64,000 bases of DNA from Morinoia aosen (Eukaryota > Arthropoda > Malacostraca > Amphipoda > Talitridae), in assembly GCA_030386875.1 (NCBI GenBank), contig CM059562.1, forward strand, positions 62,246,201 through 62,310,200, read 5' to 3'. The notes below the pieces were generated by a model. The model saw nothing but the letters and a program-made list of their open reading frames with translations, did not search any database and had not been told where the DNA came from. Shown here piece by piece: positions 8,613 through 21,865 of this stretch. The position numbers and the translations under genes were made by a program. Positions within the stretch are counted from its first letter, which is position 1. Every line of letters begins with the position of its first letter.

Positions 8613-11600
8613 ATCTATGATGTCTAGAGTAGGCACCGAGTACTTGCCGTGAGCAAGCATACGCTTGCTGAAGTCGCTAGTTCAAATACTCTTGTGTTTT
8701 GTTACGGGCCGGTTCGGCTCGCGGACCGTTGTTTGAAGACCACTGCAGTAGAGCGCAACTACTTAAATACTCAAGTCTTCTCAGTAGGGTCAAAAATTAC
8801 CTAAAGATGTTTTCAACCTCCCAAGCTATAGCAGAGTTTATGTATTGAAAGTCTATTTTTCCTGTTATGCTCCTCCGCATAACTGTATAAGGAACATCGC
8901 TAAGAATCTGGATAATCGTTGTCTGGCCAATAACATATTCATAAATGATTCTAAAAGACCAAATAATAAGTCTGAGAATCAACGAAGGAGCACTTCAAAT
9001 CGCCTATACCTTCAAATCGTTTATACCTTCGAGAAGGATCTTCGCTTGGACTTCGATGGAATAACGACAGCCCACGGAAGATGCCAGGAACTTCAAGGAA
9101 TAATCTATGTAATGTTTACTTCGTATTAATAATATTTTGTGGGGATTATTAGTATAAATATGTTAACGAGAGTAAGTAACAGCGTATTTAAATTGTTTTA
9201 GGTTGTTCTTCCATTCATATATCAATCTGGTTAGATCATAATTGCTAGTCGGCATCTGGGGAGAAGCGGCGGTAGCGCCACCGTGAGGGTTGCCTTCGGG
9301 GACTGGAGTCAGTTAGGTGGGAGGCCCTGAGAAGCATTGACAGAGGTGTGAGTTGCGACGACACCAAGCGCGTCGGTCCTTGCGGACTAGGCGTGTGCTT
9401 TATCTAAACATATTTATAACATCATCACAACCACCTCATAGTGAACGTAATTGTGCCTTGCCTTCAAAATTTCTATCAAGTGACCCGCAAACCTTACTTC
9501 TAATATCAGCTAACTATCGCCATAACGGTCGATACGGGCATACAAAATGGCAGCTCGTCACCTAGAGTCCGGACCACTCTACAAAAGCAGTCGAACCACA
9601 GCTAAGTATCTCTCCTTATTCCCCATGTACTAACGCCTCTCCCTTCGATCTTTTTAAGTATATAGGGTAGGATGCGAATATCCATTATATGTGTAATTCT
9701 TAACCTTTTGATTTCCTTTATTGTCAATAGTGAATATTGAACCTGATGTCTATTTAATTCCCTCCGTAAATTAGGATGAGAGATGATAACGATGATGTTG
9801 AGAAAATGATTGATTCACGAAGCCAGGAAACACGGCTAAAACGTACGATTGATTTATGGCCTTACGCCCGGACTTCACGCTTACCGAAGATTGAATTAAA
9901 TGTTTTTTCAGATAAAATCCGAATTGGTGGCAGTTACCTTGAAAATTATGAGTAGAAAATATATGAGAGTGACAAATAATGTATTTGTAGATGTCACGAA
10001 ACTAAAATCACGACAACATCGGCAGTAATTAAAAGACATGAAAAGACGATAACGAGAAAACGGAAAAATGATGCGATCACAACCAGGACGTCAGAACATT
10101 CCCTACTCACAATACGCAGTGAAAGGATGTCGTTAAACTCACAGAAAAAAATCCAACATGCTTTGTATGTTGTAATTAGAGCCATTATAGCAGAAGAAAC
10201 ATGAGAAATAATGTCCACCTAAATGATTCATGAAATAATAAGTTTATTTATCTTTATCTGCTTCCAATGCACTATTTTATGAGTGAAACTTTGAACAATA
10301 AATACGTCAAAAATTTTGAGTCATTCGTATTTTCACAAACTGGAAATTACGATCATCTAACTAGGAGAAGTAGTTAACTCATGTACCTACCCTTGTTCCA
10401 AATAAAGCACTTCATCAACACTTCATCATAATTTTTGAAAATTTTTAAATAGCATTCTCAATGAATCGCCAATCCCTGCTTTAGAACGTGCTATTCGTGT
10501 TAGTCTCTTTTAAAATAATTTTTATAATTTAAGCACTTAATCTGAAAAAAAATATTATTTGATAAATCCGTTATGAGACTAGGGTACGTGACATAGGTTC
10601 AAACATGATTTGAGGGAATGGCTTAAAAGTCGCTGAACTTAATCGTTCTCTTCAAATGTTCAAATACTGGGCAGAGTTCAGGTGTTCTCGATAAAACAGA
10701 GTATTTTTTTGATGCATCCTGGAAAATCAAAGTATGAATATGCTTTCTGAGTAAGTTTCCGAGTTCAGAGAAGAATGGCTCACCTCGGTTGTACCTTGGG
10801 CGTATATAGAAATGAAGCGTTTCTATGTTTAAATTTCTATAGTAATGAAGTCGAAAACTTCTTCATTCGAAACAACCTCATTCGAGTTGGATATAAGCAC
10901 GTACATTTCTCGCATCTACAAGGGAGAAACACCCGAGCGAGATCTTTATACCACTCTCGTTCCGATTATGAGATGCTCGGATTGCTCTCATCACCATTTC
11001 AGAAGCCATGAGGCAGGACTAGCGAAGAAATTTCATTTTTTTGCAAGGTTCGAGCATTTTTAAGCTTGACGCCTGTGATATTCTTCCTTTATATTCAAAG
11101 GCGGAACAAAAGCCTCGTTTACATGGAAAGTGAATATTTTTTAGGTCATGAAGCCCTCAAGCTGGAGCTGAGGGGGAAGAGAACACACCTCAGGATAAAT
11201 AAAAAGAGATTTTGTTTATCAAAAAGACTGCTGAAAAATAAGTTCTGTGATCATCGCTCTGGTAATCTAATTTTGAGCTCTGGAAATGGTCGGGATAAAA
11301 AAGAATATATACGTTTTTCAAATAATGAGTCTTGTAAACTGTAGGAAGAAGGTTTTGAGAATTTAGCCTTTGTTAGGACAATTTATTTTCAAGTGGTGCA
11401 TGTGCAAGATATACTTCGGACTTTGTTTTTGTTACGTGTAGTGTAACTAGCGCCAAAACACCATAACTGTAACATTTGGGCAACATGGGGCTTATTCAAG
11501 AAATTCTTGTAGGATAGAGAATTATGACTAGCTTTCTCTATTTCATCAACAGGCAGAAACACGTCGAATTCGTTTTGTAATATTTCGAATCCTCCTCAAG

Positions 11601-14459
11601 TTGGCTTGCGCTCTTGACTGCTAGGCCACAGTAACCGTCCACTGAGTTAGAGAGCTGTCCGGTTTTGAATTAGCAAAAATATGACTAAAGACATTTTCGA
11701 AACAAGCGGAAATGTAACAAAAAAGTTATATTGTATTTCACTGTTTAGAATTTTTTCCGTAGTCACCAGTGACATTGTTGGTTAACAAATCTCTGAGATT
11801 GTGAATAAATTTCCACTTTACTAGTTCTTTCATTGATTTTCCGTTACTGTATCGACTGAATTGTTAGTTGACTGTAGTGAGATGTAGAATGGAATATTTT
11901 TATGTCCTTATTCAAAAAATTTCAAAATTATCTTATTATTGGTATTTCTAGTACCAAATATTCGGTTCAATTTGTCATTCACTGCCAATGTAAAAATGAA
12001 TTTATTTAAGTTGAACGTTCTTTATAACTTGATCAAATACTTTCAAGACTTGAGCAAATACTCAAAATGGGGCAATTTATGGAGCTTCATTTTCAGTGAT
12101 ATTCAAAGGCTCCGATCAAGTCAAGTGAGCGGCAACTAAATTGAATAGTTCAAAGGGTATACGGAGCATTTAATCGGATTATTTTGATCCCAATGGGAAA
12201 TATCTGACTTTAATTCATGTTAATAGACTCTCAAAGTTTATAAACCATATATTTTTATAATTGTTTTTAACCTCAAGCTGCAAGCTATGAGCACGTATCG
12301 GGAAAAAATTAGAATATTGAGGAGTGCCAAGCTCTAAAAACATGAAAAAAACCTTCCGTAGAGAATGAAAATAGAATTTGGACGTTGATAACTTAATAAC
12401 GTCAGTCTATGAACTAATGGAATTTTTATCAATTGGTTGATTGTTTCAGTTAACTTAGTAAATGATGTATCCGATGTTAAGTGGAGGGTGAGTGACCCTC
12501 TCGTAATACATGAGATGAGTCGAGCAGTTTTATTTCGATGCGTAATGTGTACAACTAATTTATAAACAAGCAAAGTCTTTTAACAAAACTACAATGAAAT
12601 TATCCTGCATGCTAGTATCATTTGATTTTATGAATAGAAGGTCAAAATATGAATTTCTAGCTGTCAGTAAGTAGTTGGAGCAGAGGAAATCAGTGAAATA
12701 ATATTTTGCCCTCTAGTCGAGACGCCCTGAGCTTATATTCATTTCGTTAATTCTTCAATAACGCACGTTTTAGTTTTTTACGTGAGAATCCGGACTCCTG
12801 AAATTTTATTTTTTGCAACCTTCAGCAGCTAATCTAGCAAAAATAGACTACAAGCAACGTGTCTTTTCAGTTCCTTTTTCGAAAAATATCAACGTCTTAA
12901 GGAAATTGTTAAAACTTGAATGTCTATGAATACATTAAATTTTCGATTATAATTTGCTCAGCGTCGATATCGCTTTCTCTCCCTGATTCATAGTCAGTAT
13001 GACAAAAAGTCATTATACAAGTAGTTGCCTGAATAAGTAACTTGCGCAGGACACCCAAATCCGTAAGGCCAGGTTTCTAAACAATTTACGTTCTAAAGTG
13101 GTGCTGCTGAACTCGCCAGTTTTTTTCATTGATTTAGCTTAAAATTATGTTCTACGAGTATTTATTAGAAGAATATTTGCGCATTAAGCATTCACTGAAA
13201 CTTTATTTTTAAAGGCTTAACCTTCAAGATTTTTAATGTGAAAAATAACACGTAAGGTGCCATTGGACAAAAAATAGACAAAAACCTGCCGGGCTCGAAC
13301 TTGTTTACTTTTACCCGAAAAGCGACTCGGTGACAGCAGTTGACAGCAGAACTTTCTCGGCTGACTGTATGGATCCGATCCCGTGAATTGTTTGAAAATT
13401 TGGCTTCAAGCCACGGCTGGGACAAAGACGGAGTACTTCCTGAACGTACAAGCGGGAACACGGACGTAGACCCGCCAAATTTAACAAGACCTCGCAAAGT
13501 AACCAATCACTTTACTCTGCAGCAAATGGCCAATAAAATCATTTTTATCGCTCAGGACATTGGACGGAAATGGGTTGTAGAGGCTAAAAGCTCTACGAAC
13601 CTACTGGTGATATATTGATGATAAAAACCATAGAATTTATCACAGCTTTGGGTTCAAGTTTCTGCCATTGATATCTGCTTGACTGCCAGAGGTCGCTGAC
13701 TTCCAATAGAGCCTGGGATTTTAGGGCTAAGTGACGCAGTTTCTTAATTTAACTAAATTTAAAGGGCAATTTCCAGAGCGTGAATACTCACATTTACTTC
13801 AGTGATTTAGGGATAAAGCATTGTGAAGTATTTCATTTGAATTTTGAAGCTAATATACGTTAGTACTTGCAAAGCATTGACTTTTTAATATATTGCAATC
13901 TGATCTAAAAATTTTCACAAAAGATTGCTGTTTTGTTTTGACTATTTCTACAGAGTCATTTACTTATAACTATACTTTATATCTGTCACTCCAGCATTTC
14001 GAAATACCCTGCTCATGGCGTGGTCTCAAATGAATTGCAATGCCCAGAGAAGCAAGATTCTGTTGGAGTTCTATGCACTAGCCGTACGCTTCATGTTCAT
14101 CAACGATTTTAGAGGGCAGAAGTAATTTATGACTGTTATTGAATTTATGACGATTGATGTCATTATTGTACTTTACTTTCAGAAATTGAGCCTCGGAAGC
14201 AAATGAGATTTTTGTAATCTTGGTTAGAAATCAAAATGAGGAGGTTTAATTACGAGTATAATACAATAAACACCCCAAAAAGTAGGGGTGAGGATAATTA
14301 TTTTTCGATTTTTTGTTGTTGAACGTGTTTAGATCAAATGAATAGAGGAAGAGCAACTCACACGTACCATAACAAGTATAAACATTTTATATAAAATTGC
14401 CACAGCCAACAGTGTGACCATTACATAGGAGTACATGCTATCACATACTAGCTACGACC
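8613..14459. other. anonymous AT-rich DNA, no gene recognised
   Basis: About 5.8 kb without a supportable gene. A GC-richer patch at 9250-9400 (GGCGGTAGCGCCACC and GTCGGTCCTTGCGGACTAGGC) may be part of an unidentified repeat. A segment near 8700-8750, reading GGGCCGGTTCGGCTCGCGGACC then GACCACTGCAG, resembles a hAT element edge but no partner end was found. Other open frames are short and composition-driven. Confidence 0.5.
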
Positions 14460-14790
14460 GGCGTATTGGATACTTCTATAGGTGTACTGACTACTTCTGA
14501 AAGTGCATGGGCTACTTCTGAAAGTTTATCGACTACTTATATAAGCTGTAGTGTCCCTTCTCTAGGCGTATTGGCTACTTTAATAGTGTATTGGCAACTT
14601 CAACTGGTATATTGGCTACAATTAGTTACATCAAGTGGCTCATGGGCTACTGCTACAGGTGCATTGGCTACTCAGGTGATGCATTGGCGTCTTCAACCGC
14701 TGTACTGGTAACTTCAAATTGTGAATTGGCTACTTTAACTCGCGCATTGACCACTTGAACCGGTGTACTCGCTACGCTAACTTATGCAGT
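14460..14790 (+). repeat. degenerate ~24-bp minisatellite
   Basis: A run of diverged units roughly of the form GGTGTATTGGCTACTTCTACA, about 24 bp apart, extending over some 330 bp; GCTACT or its variants recur through most of it. Because 24 is a multiple of three, one plus-strand frame (14466-14711) stays open, but the units vary at all codon positions and no protein is recognised. Confidence 0.75.
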
Positions 14791-16884
14791 GGACTCAATA
14801 ACTAAAGCAATAGTTGAATGGTTTCAATAGTTAGGCCATAGGCTGGAACTGGATCACAGGCTTTAGGATATCGGGTCCAGCGAGGTGGCCAGTGCTCTAC
14901 CAGTGCTGTACACACCACTGGCCCCGTCTACGGTGCCCTGTGGCTGCTCCTGCCCTCCTTGGCTGTGCAATCGATCACACCAGGACATTGACTTTGGAAT
15001 CGCTCTTCCGAAGAGCCGCGCTGAGGTATTGAGTGCAGTTTGAATTTACGTCTTCGATACTCGATAGAGCGAGTTGGGCAGTAAATTTTTCTTCCCTCTT
15101 ATAAGTTGTTATTCATGCGAGTCAGAGTTATGATTGGCAAAACATGAACAGGCACGTATGCAATTATATAAAATGCTTTACGTAAAAACGTATCATACAC
15201 AAATTAGCCTAAATGGTTGGTTTAGTTGCAGCGGTTGGTGGGTGCATCGGTATTTGTAGTTCTACTACTGCGTGAAACGCGCTTAATGCATCGAAAAGTT
15301 GTAGGGTATTTTCTGAATCTATTGGTACGAGAAGTTCGAGAAAGCCACCGTAGCGAAGATTTGTTTTCTGCTAGGAAACGAATACCAGATTTCTATTTTT
15401 CCGTCCCAAGCTCTCACAGTTAAACCAAAATGCACACGTATGTATAACATGCAAAAATCGACTGTTGAGAACATTTTCCTTCAGGTTAGCTTGGCTTAAC
15501 TTAAAATTAAATAAGGTTACGTTTAGTTATACTAGATTAGGTCAAGTCATAAAATATACATTTGGAGAGGGAAGAGAAATAAACATTAGAAGTAGAACAT
15601 AAATTTATTTATCGAATGGTAATTTCAAAACTGCGGTAAATTTTTTTCAGCCAGACAAATTAGTAACAAAAATGTCATTAAATTCGAAATATTTCTTAGT
15701 ACATTATTTTTGCAACTAACACATAATTTTCTATCTTAACTGAATTTATGAGACATGAAAACCGTTGAGCGGCGGAGCGATGCAACTGAGGGGAGAAAAG
15801 ATAGGCGCAGAGCCGTGGTGAGGACGCGTATGTAGAAGTAGATAGGAGAGAAGAGTTTGAGAAGGATTCTCATGGGTACTCAACTCAAAAACAGATGGCA
15901 TAATACTAGTTTGAAGTGTGATTAGTAAAATTTAATTCAAAAGCCAAGTACACCATCATACCGAAAGGTTTGAGGGATTAGAAGTATAGATGTACGTGAA
16001 TAATCACGAGCAGGGTTGTTTCAGGGAAATGAGCGATTTACGTTTTACAGGAAATGAAATCGACATTTCGAAAACACTTTAGAGCGAGGGAGCACGTGAC
16101 ACACATACAGGTTGTCTTAAGATCAGAATGGCCTATCGAAGTGGAGAGTCGCTCAAGACGCGCGTGTCAGAGTATTGGCTAGGACGCGATGTCTTTACTA
16201 TGAAGCGTAAAGTTGTTCTTCACGATTTTGGAAAGGAAGGTAAACGTTAATAGTTAATTTTAAACAATGAAAACTATATTGTGATAAAAAATGAGTGAAA
16301 AATACGGAAATAATATAAAAGGGACGCTTCTTTGTAACTGTAGTACATAAGCTTTTTTTTGAGTGAATGCTGCAGCTCTGAAATATCCATGCTGTGAGGT
16401 GTGCATGAGCCTATAGTTGTAAATCTTCATGGTCTCTCTCATGTTTTTTTTAACTACCGAATTAATTTTTGGCAATTATCTGTTCATAAAATATACTGGA
16501 CAATTTTGGGTGAGGGCCAATTCATAATTAACTATTGGATCAAACAATGAATCACTAATTTGATGAATTTGATGTATGGTTACAATCTTTTTATAATTGT
16601 AACTGTGTTTAATTATTTATGCTTCCTTATGTAAATGATTAGTTGGGGAATCCACTAGGATTACGCAATTTTTTGTAGTAATAAGATTTCAAAACGCGCA
16701 ATTTTGTGCAGCTAAATGTGATAGATAGGGCAGGCAGATGGCTTTCATACTGCGGTTAGCACTTATTAATATTTTTCAGCGCGAAAAATTTGTAAAAAGA
16801 GTAATAAGAAATTTTAAACGTTTGAAATTTGGTGCCCTATTGGCAGCTTTGGAAAATTTCTCTTCGCAACGGAAGAATTCCTCA
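14791..16884. other. anonymous DNA
   Basis: No gene recognised. 15484-15545 contains loose GGTTA/TTAGG-like motifs. A modestly GC-richer patch at about 14860-14990 has no readable protein. Confidence 0.4.
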
Positions 16885-17112
16885 AACTTTCAAAGTATGT
16901 GAAACATTCGTCTTAAGTGAAACATTTGTCTGTCGTAATCAAACTTTCAAAGTAAGTGAAACATTCGTTCGTCTGTCGTAATCAAACTTTCAAAGTAAGT
17001 GAAACATTCATCCGTCTGTCGTAATCAAACTTTCAAAGTAAATGAAACATTCGTCAGTCTGTCGTAATCAAACTTTCACAGTAAGTGAAACATTCGTCGG
17101 TCTGTTGTAATC
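16885..17112. repeat. 43-bp tandem repeat, about five copies
   Basis: Units starting AATCAAACTTTCAAAGTAAG and ending GTCTGTCGT recur at exactly 43-bp steps (AATC at 16937, 16980, 17023, 17066, 17109). The first unit is shortened and diverged. Copies differ by one to three bases, so the array is fairly young. Confidence 0.93.
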
Positions 17113-20100
17113 GTCGGAGCAGATGTGCCGGTATGAAATGCACTGATTAGGCACTAAGCAACGGCTGTGTGAAATAAGATAGCAATAAATGTATATTGTA
17201 AAGAAATATCAATGCGGATATTGTGATCCCCTTCCAGGGTGTAAAGACAAGCTACTAATACTGGGCCGCAGAACATTATATCTTCATCATTCAGCACTCA
17301 ACACGAGTTATTATAAGGGATTTCTCGAATGAAAAAACATTCGTACTTAGTATTCTGTTGTTCTCCACCGTCTTCGTCATCGGCACACATACTTCAAAAA
17401 CATTTCTACTCTGTAACCGGCAACATCTTAAAACACACCCTCGAAACACGCAAGAAGGAACGAAATATACTTATAAACCTTCGTATATTAACAAAAATAA
17501 ATCAAAACGACGTGAGGACTGTATATGATGGACAACGTTGCTAGAATTCTTCAAGTGTTGTCAGCAATTTGAGCTAGGTCGACCACAGCAAAAAATTATG
17601 AAATTATTCCTACTAAATTCGTTACAAAGCACCTAAGCCTTAAAGCATGTGCTCTTTTCTGACCTCGGCCCTCAAATATCTCAAACATTGAATATTTATT
17701 TGCACATATATAAATATATCGATGCATATTTTTTACACTTGAGAGCTATCGAAAGGTGCGTTGCAACAGTACGGTACGGGGCTGCTCAGATTAAGGGACG
17801 ATTGTTACGGCCCTTATTTCGTTTGACCCATTAGTGGACAAAAATATTCAAGCTCATGTCAGGTTTTCGAGTTTTCTGATGTTAGGGAGAATTGGGCATA
17901 TAAAAGCCTATGTGTTAGCACTCGAAGAATTTAGCTATAAGTTGTTGAGTAGTGATTTAATCTGACCCGACATGACTTAACTTAACCTACCAAATCTAAA
18001 AAAAGTCTAACCTAACTTGATTGATAACAGTTTTTCACAACTAAAATTTGACACCGAGAGTTCCCTAGCTCTACCAGCGGGGCTGTGAAATATAAGGCGC
18101 ATTTACGTATAATTACCCATTGCAAAAATTTTCCCCTAAATTTATGTGATGTGTTAAAATTATTTTAAGAAAGAACATATCAAGAATTGGGGTATGTCTG
18201 ATGTATAACTTTTGCACAATTATCAGTCGAAGATGAACCGGGCATAAAAAAGACAGCGATTTCAGGCGTCCTCCTGATGTTGGAGTGCATGGTCGAAAAG
18301 GAGCTTAACTATCGAACGCAGGAAAGTATACGCATATTTGCATGCGGATGTGAGCCAAACTTGCATTCGTATGGTCATTGCTTATGACACTTGGAAAATC
18401 AAAAAATGGCGCCACATGCTTTTTAGACATCCCCGTCAAATACATGACAAGTTGAAACGAAGTTAATCAATTCGCTTGTGGACGATTTGGATTTCCAGCG
18501 AACTTGAAGGTAAATCACTGAATAATTAGCGAACTGATCGAACACATCATTTGCGAACGGCTCGATCCTTCACGCGGGATTTACTCAGGACCAAACAGTA
18601 CTACGTCTTGCGCTTCTGAAACCTTAACACGTTTTGGGAGCGCTACTGGCCTTTGGTGGATGTGTGAGGCGCATGGATGAGCTGCCACCGTCAAACTCGA
18701 CTGCCGAGCCAAGGAACGGACGAGTTTGTTGTCCCTGACAACACTGATGACTTGCCCGACCAGGCTTAGCTGGGCGGCACATCCCTACGTGAATGTCATT
18801 ACCTCAGATGAGCTCAGGTAGAACTCAAGGCAAAGCTTCGTGATCGAGGGAATAAAGACGCCTAGCCTCGTCTAAGTTTTGTATTACTCTCATAAAATGG
18901 AGGGCCTCTTTATTATGGGAGGATATTTTAATGGTGTTCCATACTAAAAACTTTGAAGCCTTAGCGTAGTATGGGTGATTTGGCTCCGAAGCGTAGACAC
19001 TATTCGTCGGTCTACTCATACTTTTCGATGCAGTAAGTTACATGATGCCTGAAGACATTATAATAACATGAAATGAGTTCTGATGCATATTTTGGGTCAA
19101 CTTCTCTTATCGTACATAGTTACAAACCCGTCGCAGAATGTTTTTTTTCTCAGTTTAAAAATTTATGCATCATAAAGGAAAATGATCAAAATCTATGAAA
19201 TGAAACAAATGCGATAAAGGAAAATGATCAAAATTTATGAAATGAAACAAATGCGATAAAAAAAACGTTCTCACTTCATTTCATTCGAGATTATTAACTC
19301 TTAAATTCACATTCCGGCTTGCTCTTTGTCCCCGCGCAATTTTATGATTTTCAAATTCCTTAGTGTTGAATTTCCGTGTTATTCCCCAATAATGAGGCCA
19401 GAATGTAATGGGCGGAACTTAACTTTTGTTGGCACTTTCAAGTTACGGCCGCGAATGCTTGCGCCGTCCCAATATCGGTCGACGTTGATTTATAGATGCG
19501 CAAATATGACGTCGTCCCACTGATTTGCAAGCTATGTGATTTATAGCTCTATTTTGACGGTCTCCAGTTAGAGGAAGGATCACAAACTTGACCGTGGAAT
19601 TGAGCGTTCTTTAAAATTAAAGTAGTAGAATTATGCATGTTTTTTTAGATTCATGTTGGAATGATGATGATGAACGCTTAACGAAAAATTGAGTCATAAG
19701 TTAAGGAAATTTAAATCAATTGAAATACTTTTGAACCTCGGGAGAATAGGAAAATGCTAACAAATCTCACATAAATCAATTGCTCGTCATAAAAGATTTA
19801 CAAACATTTTAGTTGAGATAGTATGGCACCAGATACGATGTCGTACCACTGTACATCAAATTTCACTAAATTGAATAATTGTGATATCTAAGTTTTAAAA
19901 TAACCAGAAGTCAACATATTTTTCATTATTACATCACAACTACGTAAGTCCAAGCCCGCGTTCTTTCACATTTTGATTTACATTTATATCTGACGAGATA
20001 CGTTATGAATGAACACCTGTCATGAATGTATGATAGCTGGAGCCGTTGAAAATGTACAGGTATTTTTTTAACTTCATTTCCGATCGTACAGTATGATTTC

Positions 20101-20506
20101 TAAGCCGGACCTATCATGACCATACGTAATGAAAGTAACCTCACTTTGTCTAACGAGTCCTAAATTTACCATGTAGTTTCTAATGAGTTAAAGTCAGTTG
20201 CCCTCGCGAGGACAGCGTAAGAGTAATTATATGATACTAATTATATTACCTCCTGATGTTTCCCTGGGCATAGGTATGAAAGTGTGACATGCGAAGGGAG
20301 AGCGCTATCGGTAGCTTTTCTTTTAGAAACTAAACTCTGATGATCGTGTTGCTTTGAATGTTTCCTTGTCATCGTCCACTCTCCGCTTCCAGCAATAACA
20401 TGGGACAAAATTTAATGCCCGTTTTCAATTTACTTGTTTCCTATTGTATAAAAAAATGTACGGTCTTCCCGTTTAGCTTATCAAGCTCATCCCACAAAAT
20501 GTACTA
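17113..20506. other. anonymous DNA with a GC-richer patch
   Basis: No gene recognised. 18240-18830 is GC-richer and looks as if it once coded, but every frame carries several stops and I cannot name a family. 17970-18025 contains CTTAACCTAAC-like motifs. A small tandem duplication lies at 19172-19256. Confidence 0.4.
19172..19256. repeat. 42-bp tandem duplication
   Basis: Two adjacent copies of a unit running from ATAAAGGAAAATGATCAAAA to AAACAAATGCG, offset 42 bp, differing at one base (CTATG versus TTATG). Non-coding. Confidence 0.9.
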
Positions 20507-20734
20507 CAGTAGCGGCCAAAATATAAGTGTCAGGAATAAAAAAATATTTAGATGCAATTTATAATTAAGAATAAAGCGAACAGGCAAGATACCCATCACA
20601 CATATAGGTATGTATAATACCTATAGCTGACGATAATTTCAATAAAATATAATAAATATTTAACGAGTTATCAACACATAATTAAAGTACCTTCAAAATT
20701 GCAGTGGCCAAAAGTTAAGGGTCACTTCAGAAAA
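20507..20734 (+). repeat. left terminal inverted repeat of the Tc1-like element
   Basis: 228 bp. It matches the reverse complement of 22928-23155 along its whole length with scattered substitutions. The outer motif is CAGTAGCGGCCAAAATATAA; the inner motif CAGTGGCCAAAAGTTA is followed by GGTCACTTCAGAAAA. Confidence 0.93.
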
Positions 20735-20851
20735 TGATGTAAAATAGAAAAATTACAGCAAATAATCAATTTTTATTAATTTGGAAGAGGTCACAAACAA
20801 TAGTGTTACATTTATTTAAGTGTAACAGTATTGGAACATTCATTTTATAAA

Positions 20852-21836
20852 ATGGCAGCATGTAATCGAAGGCCGGTGACTTCTCATGAAAAACAAAAAA
20901 TGGTGGTCCTCCACCAAAAGGGCAAAACAAATTCAGAGATAGTTTACCATAGGAAGGTCTAGATCTGTTGTGCAACGAATTGTTGAAAGCATCAGGATCG
21001 ATGGCATCAAAGTTTAAAACTCGTAGACCTTCCGAAACAACACAAAGGCAGGATCGTCTTATGGTGAGAATGACAACGGCGGATAAATTCAAGCGAGCTG
21101 CTGAGATATCTCGTGAGATATGCTCAACTTCTGAAGTAACAGTATCGCTTAAAGCGGTTTCTCGCAGGTTACAAAGTGCTGGATTGCATGCTCGGGAACC
21201 GGCAGAGAAACCTTTGATTTTCAAAAACATTCAGAAAGCCTGTCATCGCTTTGCTGAAAAGCATGTCGTTTGGAGCGACAATCAGTGGGAGAAGGTTCAT
21301 TTCAGCAATAAATCTAAATTCAATGTCATTGGTTCGGATGGCAGGGCACACGTTCGACGAAGAACTGGCGAAAGATTATCAGTTGCATGTGTGAAAGAGG
21401 CAGCGTCATGGTGTGGAGAATATCTGCTGCAGGTTGTGGCCCCTTTCTTCGTTTACGCAGACACGTTAATGTGAAGTCTACAAGCAGATTGTCTCACAGC
21501 ATGCTCGTCTAATTCTGCACTCTACTTTGGTCCAACGTCCTCAATCTTTATGCATGACAATGCGCGCTGCCAATGTACAAAGAAAGTGAAAGCCATCGTG
21601 AGTGGTCAAGGAATTGAATTGATGGCCAGGCCAGCTGAAAACCCGGATCTCAATCCAATAGAATACCTTTGGAAAGTTATTGGCGATCGGGCTCAGCGGA
21701 AAAATGAAACAATTAAGACGACCTCTGTAAAAACTGAAAGATGAATGGAACAATTTAACACCTTAATTTCTCATCAATTTTATTCAATCATGTGGTAGAA
21801 GATGTCAGGAAGTTATCAAGAGTAAAGGAATTGAAA
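20852..21836 (+). pseudogene. Tc1-family transposase pseudogene (D34E type)
   Basis: Would have cut and pasted the transposon at TA sites. It begins at ATG 20852. The N-terminal helix-turn-helix region is readable, then the frame breaks at a TAG near 20957 and again near 21010; the main readable block is about 21010-21474 with the WSDNQWEKVHFS segment typical of the family; a stop follows at 21472-21474 and the reading resumes in another frame at 21550-21744 with HDNARCQ and NPDLNPIEYLW. Exactly 34 residues separate Asp of HDN from Glu of NPIE, the Tc1 spacing. The first catalytic residue, normally Asp in the FSDES motif, is Asn here (FSNKS). A further frame shift precedes the C-terminal CGRRCQEVIKSKG motif near 21790. 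With at least four frame breaks and a lost catalytic residue it cannot act. Confidence 0.9.
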
Positions 21837-21865
21837 GGAATTTATATTTCTGGTGTTCTATTCAC

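Noticed and set aside
8700-8750. hAT-like edge near GACCACTGCAG
   Set aside because: Only one possible end was seen and no 8-bp duplication could be identified.
18240-18830. Decayed gene in a GC-richer patch
   Set aside because: All frames carry several stops and no conserved motif could be named.
20766-21230. 154-codon minus-strand frame
   Set aside because: Antisense to the Tc1 transposase pseudogene and without its own family signature.
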